Below are positions 1 to 8,711 of a stretch of 64,000 nucleotides of DNA, in pieces (within the stretch, counting starts at the first letter, position 1; each line of letters opens with the position of its first letter). Source of the stretch: Micromonospora echinofusca (GTDB taxonomy: Bacteria > Actinomycetota > Actinomycetes > Mycobacteriales > Micromonosporaceae); the NCBI RefSeq assembly GCF_900091445.1, contig NZ_LT607733.1, forward strand, positions 6,475,001 through 6,539,000. The letters are read 5' to 3'. Position numbers and translations under genes: made by a program. A model generated the notes under the pieces. That model ran no database searches, was not told the DNA's origin, and saw only the letters and a program-made list of their open reading frames with translations.

Positions 1-47
1 CAGGCCACGGCCTCGGCGAGCGCGTCGCGCTCCACTCGGAACTTCAT
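1..47 (-). CDS. dnaN: DNA polymerase III beta sliding clamp, N-terminal fragment
   Basis: Only the first 15 codons lie in the window. They read MKFRVERDALAEAVA on the minus strand, which is the typical actinobacterial DnaN amino terminus. DnaN is the ring-shaped processivity clamp of the replicative polymerase. Its position after dnaA and the DnaA-box region matches the dnaA-oriC-dnaN order of the family. The gene runs off the left edge of the window, so nothing can be said about the rest of the protein. Confidence 0.9.
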   Translation of the reverse strand, partial: MKFRVERDALAEAVA

Positions 48-239
48 CAATGCCTCCGCGTCGACGTCAGCGACAACTCTCTCATGCCGACCGCTGCCTA
101 CCGACCCGCCTGTCCGTGCGGGTACCCATCGCACCTTAGGGCGCGTGGGCATCGGCTGTGCGCCCGACCCCGTGGACTTCTGGTGCCGGGAGGCCGTCGA
201 CGACGGCGTTCCGGCCAATCCACAGGAAGTCCAACGGTG

Positions 240-760
240 ATGATTGGTTTTTGTTCTCTTAGAAGAGATAACTCGTCATCTTCATCGCACCTGTGCAAAC
301 TGTGGAGAACCCGCGTTTGCGCAGCTCAGACACGTTATCCACCGGTGGTTTACCTGTGGAGAACCCGGGGTACAACTCGTGTCCCGGTCCACAGGCGGTC
401 GGCGCCCCCAGGTTGTCCACCGTCGTCCACCGGTTATCCACCGGTTATCCACCGACTTTCTCCCCAGGCCTGTGGACAGGCGGAAGCCGTGCCGACGGCG
501 TCATCCCCAGAACCTTCAACAGGTTTCCCACAGGCCCACCGTCGTCGGTGGACAACGAGCTGGTTGTCCCCAGGCATCCACAGCTCGTCCCCAGGGTTTG
601 TCCACAACCTGTGGGTAACCGGGGCGTGGACGGACCGTAGTTTCCCACAGGCTGTGGACGACGAGTTGTGGACAACGATCCGGGCTGTGTACGGACACGG
701 GCTCGATGCTGTGGCCTACACCATGTCGAGGGTCAAGCCGGACGGGCTGTGGAGAACGAG
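240..760. other. oriC: Chromosomal replication origin (oriC)
   Basis: This dnaN-dnaA intergenic region holds many DnaA boxes on both strands. Examples are TTATCCACC at 335-343, 434-442 and 445-453, TTGTCCACC at 413-421, TGTGGACAG at 471-479, GGTGGACAA at 547-555, TTGTCCACA at 598-606, TGTGGGTAA at 610-618 and TGTGGACAA at 667-675, with several one-mismatch copies between them. The AT-rich stretch around 243-275 is the best candidate for the unwinding element. The TTGTCCACA-type consensus is the form known from high-GC actinobacteria. No convincing gene lies between 48 and 890. The exact minimal origin cannot be set from sequence alone. Confidence 0.93.
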
Positions 761-890
761 GAAGCGCCCGGCGGATGGTCCGGCCGGGCGCTTCGGTGGC
801 CCCTCTCCGCCACGCGGGCGGCGGGGGTACGCGATTCGACAGCGTGCGTGCGGCGCGCCTGACACCGCGCGGCGACCTGTCGGGCGTCGC

Positions 891-2732
891 TCAGGTGTTC
901 TGCTTGATCCGGTTGGTCAGCTCCGCGATCTGGTTGTAGAGCGAGCGCCGCTCGGCCATCTGCTGACGGATCTTGCGGTCGGCGTGCATGACCGTGGTGT
1001 GGTCACGGCCGCCGAAGGCCTGCCCGATGCGGGGCAGCGACAGGTCGGTCAGCTCCCGGCACAGGTACATGGCCACCTGGCGGGCGTTCACCAGCACCCG
1101 GGAGCGGGAGTGACCACGCAGGTCCTCCAGGCTCACGCCGAAGTAGTCCGCCGTGGAGACCATGATCTGGTCGGCGGTGATCTCGGGCCCGGCGCCGTCG
1201 GGGATGAAGTCCCGCAGCACCTCCTCGGCCAGCGACAGCTCGACCGTCGAGCGGGTCAGGCTGGCGAACGCCGTGACCCGGATCAGCGCGCCCTCCAGCT
1301 CCCGGATCGAGTTCGACACCCGCGAGGCGATGAACTCCAGCACGTCCGGCGGCGCGTAGAGGCGCTCCTGCGCGGCCTTCTTCTGCAGGATCGCGATGCG
1401 GGTCTCCAGGTCGGGCGGTTGGATGTCGGCGAGCAGCCCCCACTCGAAGCGGGTACGCAGCCGGTCCTCCAGGGTCGCGAGCTGCTTCGGCGACCGGTCC
1501 GAGGTGATCACGATCTGCTTGTTGGCGTTGTGCAGGGTGTTGAAGGTGTGGAAGAACTCCTCCTGCGTGCGCTCGCGGTTCTCCAGGAACTGGATGTCGT
1601 CGATCAGCAGGATGTCGACGTCGCGGTAGCGCCGCTGGAACGCGCTGGTCTTGTCGTCCCGGAGCGAGTTGATGAAGTCGTTGGTGAACTCCTCGGTCGA
1701 GACGTACCGGACCGAGCGGGCGTTGCCCAGCGTCGTGGCGTAGTGCCCGATGGCGTGCAGCAGGTGCGTCTTGCCCAGCCCCGAGCTGCCGTAGATGAAC
1801 AGCGGGTTGTACGCCTTCGCGGGCGACTCGGCGACCGCGACGCTCGCGGCGTGGGCGAAGCGGTTGGACGAGCCGATGACGAACGTCTCGAACATGTACT
1901 TGGGGTTGAGCCGGTTGCCGCCGCTGTCGGCGCCGGGCAGCCGGCGGTCGTCCCGGCCACCGGGCCGATGGTGATCCGCGCCACCGCGTCCGGGCCCGCT
2001 GTCGGTGCCGGTGTCGCGGGGCAGGGCCCGGATGACGTGCTGGTCGCGGGGGGAGACGGCGTCCTCGCGGTAGCGGGGCTCGTAGTCCCGGGCGTCGGCG
2101 GCCGGCGGGTCCAGCCTGGCGGCCTGCTCGTCGTAGCCGCGTCGCTCGCCCGGGTGCCGCGGCGGCGCCGACCGGTCGGGCCGCGGCGGCTCGGCGAAGG
2201 CGGTGCTGAACAGGGCCTCCTGCCCGCCCCGGTCGCCGGGCCGGTGCCCCTCGTCGCCCGGCGCCGGGCCGTCGGGGCGACGCTGGGGGTGCGCCTGCTC
2301 GGGGATGAGCGGCGGCTGCCCGCGGTCGAAGGCCCCGCCGTCGCGCTGACCGAGCATCCCGTCGAAGCCGGCCGGCGCGTCGACGTGGTCGAGCGGCCCG
2401 CCGTCGTGGTCGGTCGGCCCGGACTCGGGGACGCTGCGGTAGACGGTCCCCGCCGGGCGGCCGGAGCCGTCCTCGGGTACGCGGACGGTCACCGCGACCT
2501 GGATCGGCCGACCCAGCCGGCGGGTGAGCGCCTCCGTGATCGCCGGGCGCAGCCGCGACTCGATCACGTCCCGGGTGAAGGCGTCCGGGACGGAGAGCAG
2601 CGCGGTGTCCTCGACGATGGCCCGCAGCCGGGTCAGCCGCAGGTACGCCCGCTGCTGCGCGGAGATGATCTCGTCGGCGAGTTCGTCGGTCGTCGCCGTC
2701 CACACCGCGGCAAGGTCGGTCGTACCGGTCAC
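891..2732 (-). CDS. dnaA: Chromosomal replication initiator protein DnaA
   Basis: DnaA binds DnaA boxes in oriC, opens the duplex and loads the helicase. The 613-aa product has an N-terminal domain I (about 1-90), an unusually long charged, Pro/Gly/Arg-rich domain II linker (about 91-270), and an AAA+ domain starting near NPKYMFETF (about 275). The Walker A motif GSSGLGKTH is near residue 317, Walker B is ILLIDDIQF, and the C-terminal domain IV carries the DnaA signature [15 protein letters not shown] near 575. Long linkers of this kind are typical of Streptomyces-like DnaA proteins. The GTG start at 2730-2732 is preceded by a strong GAGGGGGGTGG ribosome-binding site. Transcription runs toward oriC and dnaN and away from rpmH. 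Confidence 0.97.
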   Translation of the reverse strand: MTGTTDLAAVWTATTDELADEIISAQQRAYLRLTRLRAIVEDTALLSVPDAFTRDVIESRLRPAITEALTRRLGRPIQVAVTVRVPEDGSGRPAGTVYRSVPESGPTDHDGGPLDHVDAPAGFDGMLGQRDGGAFDRGQPPLIPEQAHPQRRPDGPAPGDEGHRPGDRGGQEALFSTAFAEPPRPDRSAPPRHPGERRGYDEQAARLDPPAADARDYEPRYREDAVSPRDQHVIRALPRDTGTDSGPGRGGADHHRPGGRDDRRLPGADSGGNRLNPKYMFETFVIGSSNRFAHAASVAVAESPAKAYNPLFIYGSSGLGKTHLLHAIGHYATTLGNARSVRYVSTEEFTNDFINSLRDDKTSAFQRRYRDVDILLIDDIQFLENRERTQEEFFHTFNTLHNANKQIVITSDRSPKQLATLEDRLRTRFEWGLLADIQPPDLETRIAILQKKAAQERLYAPPDVLEFIASRVSNSIRELEGALIRVTAFASLTRSTVELSLAEEVLRDFIPDGAGPEITADQIMVSTADYFGVSLEDLRGHSRSRVLVNARQVAMYLCRELTDLSLPRIGQAFGGRDHTTVMHADRKIRQQMAERRSLYNQIAELTNRIKQNT

Positions 2733-2851
2733 CGTCGTGCCACCCCCCTCGCCTCTGCTGCGCCGACGCCGCCGTCATCTCCGGTCGGCCGTTCCCGTAC
2801 CCGCCGCGTACGCGCGGGTGGAACGACACCCACCGGGCGACCGACCGGCCC

Positions 2852-2871
2852 TCGTCCACAAGTTATCCACA
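2852..2871. promoter_or_regulatory. DnaA boxes upstream of dnaA
   Basis: TCGTCCACA (2852-2860) and a perfect TTATCCACA (2863-2871) lie about 120-140 bp upstream of the dnaA start, in the dnaA-rpmH intergenic region. This arrangement is typical of DnaA autoregulation in related bacteria. The regulatory role is inferred. Confidence 0.7.
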
Positions 2872-3152
2872 GCCTGTGTACGCACCGATTGTGGCCGCCC
2901 GCCGGACGCGGGTCGGACCTGCCCCCTGCCTGGACGGGCGCTGAAGCGGGTTCACCGTGCCGAACGATCCACTACCTTGTCCGGTCTTGCCCGCCGGCGA
3001 CGACCGGACCTTTCGACGCTGACCGCAATCGGGCACGGTAACAGCGTTGTCGGCACGCCATCAACCGCCGACGCGCGGCGACCCTTGGCAACATCAGCGA
3101 AAACCGCCGCATCGGTCGCCACGGGGCCCGGTGTCCGCCCTGCTGGAGGTGT

Positions 3153-3181
3153 TTGACGGTGGTTGCCGCCCTGCGTAGGCT
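3153..3181 (+). promoter_or_regulatory. Candidate rpmH promoter
   Basis: TTGACG (3153-3158) and TAGGCT (3176-3181) are separated by 17 nt, a good match to a housekeeping actinobacterial promoter. It reads toward rpmH, whose start is about 185 bp downstream. A second TAGGGT at 3208-3213 could be another -10. No transcript data are available. Confidence 0.55.
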
Positions 3182-3365
3182 GGAACGGCTGCTCTCTCGC
3201 CCTCTGCTAGGGTGATAGGTGCTTGCTGTCCACGGTCGCTTCCCCGCATCGCCGAGGTCCCGCGCCGCCGGGCAGCACCGATCGGGGCCACCGCCGAGGT
3301 GGCCTGGACCACCACACGATCCCGGCGACCCCTCGCCCGGGGCGTACGAAAACGGAGAGCCTGAC

Positions 3366-3503
3366 GTGAGCAAGCGCACCTACCAGCCGAACAACCGCCG
3401 GCGCGCGAAGACCCACGGCTTCCGGCTGCGCATGCGCACCCGTGCCGGCCGCGCCATCCTTTCGACCCGTCGCTCCAAGGGCCGCGCCCGCCTGTCGGCC
3501 TGA
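3366..3503 (+). CDS. rpmH: 50S ribosomal protein L34
   Basis: The 45-aa, extremely basic protein reads [20 protein letters not shown] at its start and ends in [11 protein letters not shown]. This is the complete conserved L34 sequence. L34 is a small component of the large ribosomal subunit. The GTG start at 3366 is preceded by a GGAGAG ribosome-binding site. It heads the conserved rpmH-rnpA-yidD-yidC-jag-rsmG series and is divergent from dnaA. Confidence 0.98.
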   Translation: MSKRTYQPNNRRRAKTHGFRLRMRTRAGRAILSTRRSKGRARLSA

Positions 3504-3539
3504 GGCCGACCGGGTCAGGTCCGGGGGACGTGGGCAGTC

Positions 3540-3956
3540 GTGCTGGCGGCCGCACAGCGACTGCGGCGCAGCACTGACTTCGCCGCAGCGGTCCGAGGTG
3601 GCCGACGCGCCGGCCGTGGCGCCGTCGTCGTCCACCTGAGCCAGCCGACGACCCCCGAACCCGCGACAGCAACCTCGCCGGAGCCGGCGTGGAGCATCGG
3701 TACGGAGCAACCCTCCGCACCGGCCCGCGCCGGCTTCGTCGTGTCCAAGGCCGTCGGCAACGCAGTGGTCCGCAACCGGGTCCGTCGTCGCCTGCGACAC
3801 CTGGTCCGCGAGCGGCTGGCCGCTCTGCCCGCCGGCAGCACCCTGGTCGTACGGGCGCTGCCCGCCGCTGCCGACACGTCGTACCCGCGACTCGGTGCCG
3901 ATCTGGACGCGGCGATCGCCGCCGCGAAGGCGCCCCGCGGACGGCGGTCCCGGTGA
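3540..3956 (+). CDS. rnpA: Ribonuclease P protein component
   Basis: RnpA is the protein subunit of RNase P, which trims the 5' leader of precursor tRNAs. The 138-aa product has the family's RNR-type basic motif in [17 protein letters not shown] near residues 72-87. Residues about 33-60 form a Pro/Thr/Ser/Glu-rich insertion that is not part of the core fold and makes the protein longer than the usual 110-120 aa. It starts with GTG at 3540, 36 bp after rpmH. Its stop overlaps the yidD start by a GTGA, implying translational coupling. Confidence 0.95.
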   Translation: MLAAAQRLRRSTDFAAAVRGGRRAGRGAVVVHLSQPTTPEPATATSPEPAWSIGTEQPSAPARAGFVVSKAVGNAVVRNRVRRRLRHLVRERLAALPAGSTLVVRALPAAADTSYPRLGADLDAAIAAAKAPRGRRSR

Positions 3957-4240
3957 CCACCGGAGCGACCGGCCCCCGGCCCGCGACGATCGGTGCCCGG
4001 GTGCTGAGCGGGCCGATCGTCGCGTACCGTCGGTGGATAAGTCCGGCTCTGCCGGCCCGCTGCCGGTTCTACCCGTCGTGCAGTGCCTACGCCCTGGAGG
4101 CGGTGGCGGTGCACGGCGCGATCCGGGGAGCGGGCCTGACGGCCCGGCGGTTGTTGCGCTGCCACCCCTTCCACCCAGGTGGACACGACCCGGTGCCGGA
4201 GCCGGGCGGCCGCCGCCGTGCCGATGTGACTGGAGCCTGA
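3953..4240 (+). CDS. yidD: Membrane protein insertion efficiency factor YidD
   Basis: This is a 95-aa protein of the YidD (DUF37) family. The conserved core [20 protein letters not shown], with the two Cys of CRFYPSC, is followed by [17 protein letters not shown] and by the [17 protein letters not shown] ending. YidD proteins are small membrane-associated factors that assist YidC-dependent insertion. The GTG start at 3953 overlaps the rnpA stop, and yidC follows after 3 bp, so the genes are clearly co-translated. Confidence 0.95.
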   Translation: MTTGATGPRPATIGARVLSGPIVAYRRWISPALPARCRFYPSCSAYALEAVAVHGAIRGAGLTARRLLRCHPFHPGGHDPVPEPGGRRRADVTGA

Positions 4241-4243
4241 GAA

Positions 4244-5233
4244 TTGAGTCTCGACTGGATCTACTACGCGATTTCGTGGATCCTGCTGGCCTGGCATGGG
4301 GCCTGGGACGCCATCGGGGTGCCGGACGCGGCCGTGATCGGCACCAACTGGGCCTGGATCCTCGCCATCGTCTTCCTGGTGGTCACCGTCCGGGTGATCC
4401 TCTTCCCCGTCTTCGTCAAGCAGATCAAGTCGCAGCGGGCGATGCAGGCCCTCCAGCCGCAGGTCAAGGCGCTGCAGGAGAAGCACAAGGGTGACCGGGA
4501 GACGCTCCAGAAGGAGATGATGGAGCTCTATCGGAAGGAAAAGGCCAACCCGCTCATGGGCTGCCTTCCGATGTTCCTCCAGATCCCCGTCTTCCTGGGC
4601 CTCTTCCACGTGCTCCGCCGCCTCAACCCGGACAAGAGCGAGGCCGGCAAGACCCTCTACGGCTGGACGCTCGGCCAGTTCGAGAGCGCCTCGGCGGCGA
4701 AGCTCTTCACCGCCCCGATCGCCGGCAAGTTCGGCTCCACCGCCGAGGAACTGGCCCGGCTCGGCGCCAACGGCACCACCGTGAAGATCATCGCCGGCAT
4801 CCTCGTCCTGGTGATGATGGGCACCACCTACCTCACCAGCCGCCAGATGATCCTCAAGACCGGCTGGGCCGAGGACCCGCAGCAGCGGATGATCCAGAAG
4901 CTGATGCTCTACGGCATCCCGCTGTCGCTGCTCATCTCCGGCGCCATCTTCCCCATCGGTGTGATCATCTACTGGGTCACGAACAACCTCTTCACCCTGG
5001 CGCAGCAGCAGTGGGTGCTGCGGAAGTTCCCGCCGCCGCCCACCGCCACCAGCAAGCCGGGCACCTCGACCCGCAACCCGGTGCAGCCGGCGAAGACGGG
5101 CGGCCTGCTCGGCCGCGCCAAGGCCGCCCCCCAGGCACCGGCGAAGCCGGCCGCGCCCAAGGTCGCCGGCCCCAAGCCGGGCGCCAAGCCGGCCAACCCG
5201 AAGAAGAGCCGCCCCGCCAAGCGGCAGGGCTGA
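4244..5233 (+). CDS. yidC: Membrane protein insertase YidC (Oxa1 family)
   Basis: YidC inserts and folds membrane proteins, alone or with the Sec translocon. The 329-aa protein has the Gram-positive type architecture without a large periplasmic domain. Hydrophobic segments include one near residues 36-52 (WILAIVFLVVTVRVILF), one near 101-121 (MGCLPMFLQIPVFLGLFHVL), one near 181-197 and a double segment near 223-250. Between the first and second conserved segments is the cytoplasmic helical hairpin rich in Lys and Glu. A Lys/Pro/Ala-rich basic tail (about 260-329) probably binds ribosomes or lipids. The start codon is TTG at 4244, three bases after yidD. Confidence 0.96.
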   Translation: MSLDWIYYAISWILLAWHGAWDAIGVPDAAVIGTNWAWILAIVFLVVTVRVILFPVFVKQIKSQRAMQALQPQVKALQEKHKGDRETLQKEMMELYRKEKANPLMGCLPMFLQIPVFLGLFHVLRRLNPDKSEAGKTLYGWTLGQFESASAAKLFTAPIAGKFGSTAEELARLGANGTTVKIIAGILVLVMMGTTYLTSRQMILKTGWAEDPQQRMIQKLMLYGIPLSLLISGAIFPIGVIIYWVTNNLFTLAQQQWVLRKFPPPPTATSKPGTSTRNPVQPAKTGGLLGRAKAAPQAPAKPAAPKVAGPKPGAKPANPKKSRPAKRQG

Positions 5234-5241
5234 GGACATCC

Positions 5242-5271
5242 GGGCCGCCGTCGGGAAACCGACGGCGGCCC
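5242..5271 (+). terminator. Hairpin after yidC
   Basis: A perfect 13-bp GC-rich stem (GGGCCGCCGTCGG and its complement) closes a GAAA tetraloop, immediately after the yidC stop. There is no long U tract, so it may be a terminator, an attenuator or an mRNA-stabilising structure ahead of jag. Confidence 0.6.
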
Positions 5272-5448
5272 GTTCCGCACCGCGCAGCCGCCGTACGGCC
5301 GGCGCCGGGCGGAACCGCCGCGCGCGGCGCGGCCCACGGGCGAGACTGCCCGTACGACAGACGTGCCCGTGGGCACCGGCGACCTCCCGCCGGCCCCGGG
5401 AAACCAGCGGACCCGACGGTCCGGCCGAGCGAGTACGGAGATGAGACC

Positions 5449-6039
5449 GTGACCGACACCAGCACCCCCCGCGCCGACGAGTCCCTGGACGAGGAGGGGA
5501 CCGAGCCGACCGCGGTGAACGGCGAGACCGAGGAGACCGACGAGGAGTCGAGCCCCAAGGAGAAGAAGGCCGTCGGCGAGAGCGAACTGTTCCGGCAGAG
5601 CGAGATCGCGGCCGACTACGTCGAGGGCCTGCTCGACATCCTCGACTACGACGGCGACATCGACGAGCTGGTCTCCGGCGGTCGTCCCGTCGTCGAGGTG
5701 GTGGGCGGCCGGCTGCAGAACCTGGTCGGCCAGCGCGGTGCCACCCTGGAGGCCCTCCAGGAGCTCGCCCGGCTGGCCGTCTTCCGGCAGACCGGCACCC
5801 CGAGTCGGCTGCTGCTCGACGTCGGCGGCTACCGGGCGACCCGCCGCAAGGAACTCGCCGCCGTCGCCAAGAACGCCGTGGAGAAGGTCAAGGAGTACGG
5901 CGAGTCCGTACGCCTGGAGCCCATGTCCGCGTTCGAGCGCAAGTGCGTACACGACGTCGTCAACGCGATGAGCGGCGTGGAGAGCGAGTCCGAGGGCGTC
6001 GAGCCGAACCGCCGCATCATCGTCCGGCCGGCGGACTGA
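5449..6039 (+). CDS. jag: KH/R3H domain RNA-binding protein (Jag/KhpB family)
   Basis: The 196-aa protein has an acidic, low-complexity N-terminal 55 residues. A KH domain follows (about 60-130, VVEVVGGRLQNLVGQRGATL) and then an R3H domain (about 130-196, including YRATRRKELAAVAKNAVEKV and the MSAFERKCVHDVV stretch). Jag/KhpB proteins bind RNA, and in Gram-positives they affect cell elongation and division. The GTG start at 5449 was chosen because it opens the acidic leader seen in relatives. It lies in the conserved yidC-jag-rsmG order, and rsmG begins 4 bp after its stop. Confidence 0.94.
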   Translation: MTDTSTPRADESLDEEGTEPTAVNGETEETDEESSPKEKKAVGESELFRQSEIAADYVEGLLDILDYDGDIDELVSGGRPVVEVVGGRLQNLVGQRGATLEALQELARLAVFRQTGTPSRLLLDVGGYRATRRKELAAVAKNAVEKVKEYGESVRLEPMSAFERKCVHDVVNAMSGVESESEGVEPNRRIIVRPAD

Positions 6040-6043
6040 CCGG

Positions 6044-7114
6044 GTGACCCACGACGACACCACGGCCGGTGCCGTGGACGGCCCGGGTGGCACGCCGCCC
6101 GGGCCGTCGCCTGTCCGGCCCGAGCCGCCCGTGAACCCCGACACCGCCGCGCCCCCGGCCGACGCTCCTGCGGCTGCGACGCAGTCCCCGGCCGACGCTC
6201 CTGTGGCCCCGACGCCTTCGGCCGACGCTTCTGCGGCCATGCCGCCTTCGGCTGCCGCTCCCGAGGGCCGGCCGTCCTCGGCTACCGCTTTTGGGGCCGC
6301 GTCGTCGCCGGCGGCGGACCCGCAGTCTCCGGGCGACGCCTCCGAGGGCGCGACGCCCCCGGCCGTGGCTGCTCGGGATGCGCCCTCCCCGACCGTGGCG
6401 GTGCTGCCGCCGGAGCTGGCCGGCGCGGCCCGCACGCTCTTCGGCGACCGGCTGGACCTGGCGGCCGCGTACGCCGAACTGCTCGCCACCGACGGCGTGG
6501 TCCGCGGCCTGATCGGCCCGCGTGAGGCGCCCCGGATCTGGGACCGCCACCTGCTCAACTGCGCGGCGGTGGCCGAGCGGATCCCGCAGGGGGCGACGGT
6601 CCTCGACGTCGGCTCCGGCGCCGGGCTGCCCGGTCTGGTGCTGGCCATCGCGCGTCCCGACCTGACCGTGACCCTGATCGAGCCGCTCGCCCGCCGCACC
6701 TCCTTCCTCATCGAGGCGGTGCAGCACCTGGGCCTGGCGAAGATGGTCCGGGTGTTCCGGGGGCGGGCCGACGAGGCGGCGACCGGCGCGACGGGCGTCG
6801 GCCCGTTGCGCGGGGACGTGGTCACGGCGCGCGCTGTCGCGCCGCTGGACCGGCTCTCGACGTGGTGCCTGCCCCTGGCCCTCCCCGGCGGTCGGCTGAT
6901 CGCCCTCAAGGGCGCGTCCGCGGTCGACGAGATCGCCGAGCACGCGCAGACGGTCGCCCGGCTCGGCGGCGGTGAGCCCGAGGTGCACCGCTGCGGCGAG
7001 GGCGTGATTGATCCGCCGACGACGGTGGTGGAGATCGTGCGGGAGCGGATGGTCGGGCCGGCCCGGCCGAAGGCCCCGAAGAGGTCGCGAGGCGGCCGGT
7101 CCCGGCGGCGCTGA
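6044..7114 (+). CDS. rsmG: 16S rRNA (guanine-N7) methyltransferase RsmG, with long N-terminal extension
   Basis: RsmG methylates N7 of a guanine in the 530 loop of 16S rRNA using S-adenosylmethionine. The 356-aa product is much longer than the usual 210-240 aa because residues 1 to about 118 are a Pro/Ala/Ser/Asp-rich low-complexity leader with repeated 'ADAPA/ADAS' units. The catalytic domain follows: GPREAPRIWDRHLLNC, then the SAM-binding VLDVGSGAGLPGLVLA near 186, then ARAVAPLDRL and LPGGRLIALKG. The C-terminus is basic. A start nearer the catalytic domain is possible, but the GTG at 6044 follows jag by 4 bp and the leader stays open throughout. Confidence 0.93.
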   Translation: MTHDDTTAGAVDGPGGTPPGPSPVRPEPPVNPDTAAPPADAPAAATQSPADAPVAPTPSADASAAMPPSAAAPEGRPSSATAFGAASSPAADPQSPGDASEGATPPAVAARDAPSPTVAVLPPELAGAARTLFGDRLDLAAAYAELLATDGVVRGLIGPREAPRIWDRHLLNCAAVAERIPQGATVLDVGSGAGLPGLVLAIARPDLTVTLIEPLARRTSFLIEAVQHLGLAKMVRVFRGRADEAATGATGVGPLRGDVVTARAVAPLDRLSTWCLPLALPGGRLIALKGASAVDEIAEHAQTVARLGGGEPEVHRCGEGVIDPPTTVVEIVRERMVGPARPKAPKRSRGGRSRRR

Positions 7115-7391
7115 GTCCCTCTCGGACATCGTGCCGGATGTACGCGATACCGGCTTCCCGGCCGGCGGTTGCGTCGTTGAACCGGTACGGGTGGACGGAA
7201 GGATGAGAACCCGACGTGGACCGGCTGCGCCCGTGAGCCGTAGGCTGGCTGCGCGTCGATAGTGTGGAGCGGGCGGCAACGGACGTTCACCGGTCCCGCC
7301 GCTCCCGCCGGGCCGTACGCTCCGCGGTGCGATCGCGTGCGGCCAGTTGACGGGGTGCGGACCGACCATCCGAAGCGGGCAGGGATGACAG
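7115..7391 (+). promoter_or_regulatory. rsmG-parA intergenic region with candidate parA promoter
   Basis: No gene is seen here. TAGGCT at 7241-7246 and TAGTGT at 7260-7265 resemble actinobacterial -10 elements about 130-150 bp upstream of parA. No clear -35 box accompanies either, so the promoter call is weak. Confidence 0.35.
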
Positions 7392-8684
7392 GTGCATGAC
7401 GACGGAAGGCACGACGATCCACGCGTGACCGGGTCACCGGGCGACCCCGTTTCACGTGAAACCGACTACCCCAACTGGGCGCCCGGCGGGGCGTCGTTCC
7501 GGCCGCCCGGCTGGGACGCGGCCGCCCCGCCGTCGGACGCCGAGGCGGTTGGGCCGGAGCACCCGGCGACGCGCGCCGCTCCCGACGTGCCGCGCGCCGG
7601 CAACCCGGCCGGCGGCCGGGTGATTCCGATCCGGCGCAACGCCTCGGCCTCGGCCCGCTTCGAGCTTCCCGTGCCGCAGCAGCCCACCCCGGACTCCGTG
7701 CCGGACGCGACCCCCGAACCCGTTCCCGTCACCGACACGACCGCCGCCCCGGGAGCCAGTGCTGCCGAGGCCGCGTACGTTTCACGTGAAACCCCGACGC
7801 GCGAAGAGGATGACCCACCGTTGGCTATGGAGGCGATGCGCGCCGTGCAGATCCTTAATCCGAGTGGCGAGGTGACGATGCCTCGGCCGGAGCGGACCCG
7901 GGTCATGTGCGTCGCGAACCAGAAGGGCGGCGTGGGAAAGACCACGACCACGGTGAACCTTGCGGTGGCACTCGCCCTGCACGGCAACCGGGTGCTGGTG
8001 GTCGATCTCGATCCGCAAGGAAACGCCTCCACCGGGCTGAACGTCCCGCACCACACGGGTGTGCCGGACGTCTACGACTGCCTCATCAACAGCGTGCCGC
8101 TGGAGGAGGTGGCCCAGGGCGTCGAGGGCATCCCCAACCTCTGGTGCGTACCGGCGACGATCGACCTCGCCGGCGCGGAGATCGAGCTGGTGTCGGTGGT
8201 CGCCCGCGAGTCGCGGCTGGCCCGGGCGATCGCCGCCTACCCCGGCCACTTCGACTACGTCTTCATCGACTGCCCGCCCTCGCTCGGTCTGCTGACGGTC
8301 AACGCGCTCGTGGCCGCGCAGGAGGTGCTCATCCCGATCCAGTGCGAGTACTACGCGCTGGAGGGGCTGAACCAGCTGATCAACAACATCAACCTGGTCC
8401 GCCAGCACCTCAACCCCAAGCTCGACGTCTCCACCATCCTGCTCACCATGTACGACCGGCGTACCCGGCTGGCCGACGCCGTCGAGCAGGACGTACGGAA
8501 CCACTTCGGCGACAAGGTGCTCCAGGCGGTCATCCCCCGCAACGTCCGCGTCTCGGAGGCACCCAGCTACGGCCAGTCCGTGATGACCTACGATCCGGGG
8601 TCGCGGGGGGCGACGAGCTACTTCGAAGCCGCCCAGGAGATCGCCGAGCGTGGCGTCAAGGAGCCGGTGGGCCGGAATGCGTAG
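7392..8684 (+). CDS. parA: Chromosome partitioning ATPase ParA (Soj family)
   Basis: ParA is a Walker-type ATPase that moves ParB-parS complexes during chromosome segregation. The ATPase domain starts near residue 170 with CVANQKGGVGKTTTTVNLA (deviant Walker A). It continues with VDLDPQGNASTGL, FIDCPPSLGLLTVNAL and the C-terminal RNVRVSEAPSYGQSV. Residues 1 to about 155 form an unusually long disordered leader. Within it the peptide VSRET occurs twice because two parS palindromes (7449-7462 and 7779-7792) are read in frame. The GTG start at 7392 keeps this whole leader. Internal starts such as the ATG codons near 7827 would exclude the first and second parS from the coding sequence, so the true start deserves care. 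Confidence 0.95.
   Translation: MHDDGRHDDPRVTGSPGDPVSRETDYPNWAPGGASFRPPGWDAAAPPSDAEAVGPEHPATRAAPDVPRAGNPAGGRVIPIRRNASASARFELPVPQQPTPDSVPDATPEPVPVTDTTAAPGASAAEAAYVSRETPTREEDDPPLAMEAMRAVQILNPSGEVTMPRPERTRVMCVANQKGGVGKTTTTVNLAVALALHGNRVLVVDLDPQGNASTGLNVPHHTGVPDVYDCLINSVPLEEVAQGVEGIPNLWCVPATIDLAGAEIELVSVVARESRLARAIAAYPGHFDYVFIDCPPSLGLLTVNALVAAQEVLIPIQCEYYALEGLNQLINNINLVRQHLNPKLDVSTILLTMYDRRTRLADAVEQDVRNHFGDKVLQAVIPRNVRVSEAPSYGQSVMTYDPGSRGATSYFEAAQEIAERGVKEPVGRNA
7449..7462. other. parS: parS site 1 (inside parA)
   Basis: An exact GTTTCACGTGAAAC palindrome, the ParB-binding parS sequence known from Bacillus and Streptomyces. It is read in the parA frame as Val-Ser-Arg-Glu-Thr. Confidence 0.93.
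7779..7792. other. parS: parS site 2 (inside parA)
   Basis: A second exact GTTTCACGTGAAAC within parA, again in the same frame and again encoding VSRET. Confidence 0.93.
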
Positions 8685-8711
8685 TGCGGAACAGTCGCTG
8701 GGAGGCGTGGC

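Noticed and set aside
84-3041. 985-codon open frame on the plus strand
   Set aside because: It is antisense to dnaA and covers oriC; its composition is that of a shadow frame in very GC-rich DNA, while dnaA and the DnaA boxes explain the region.
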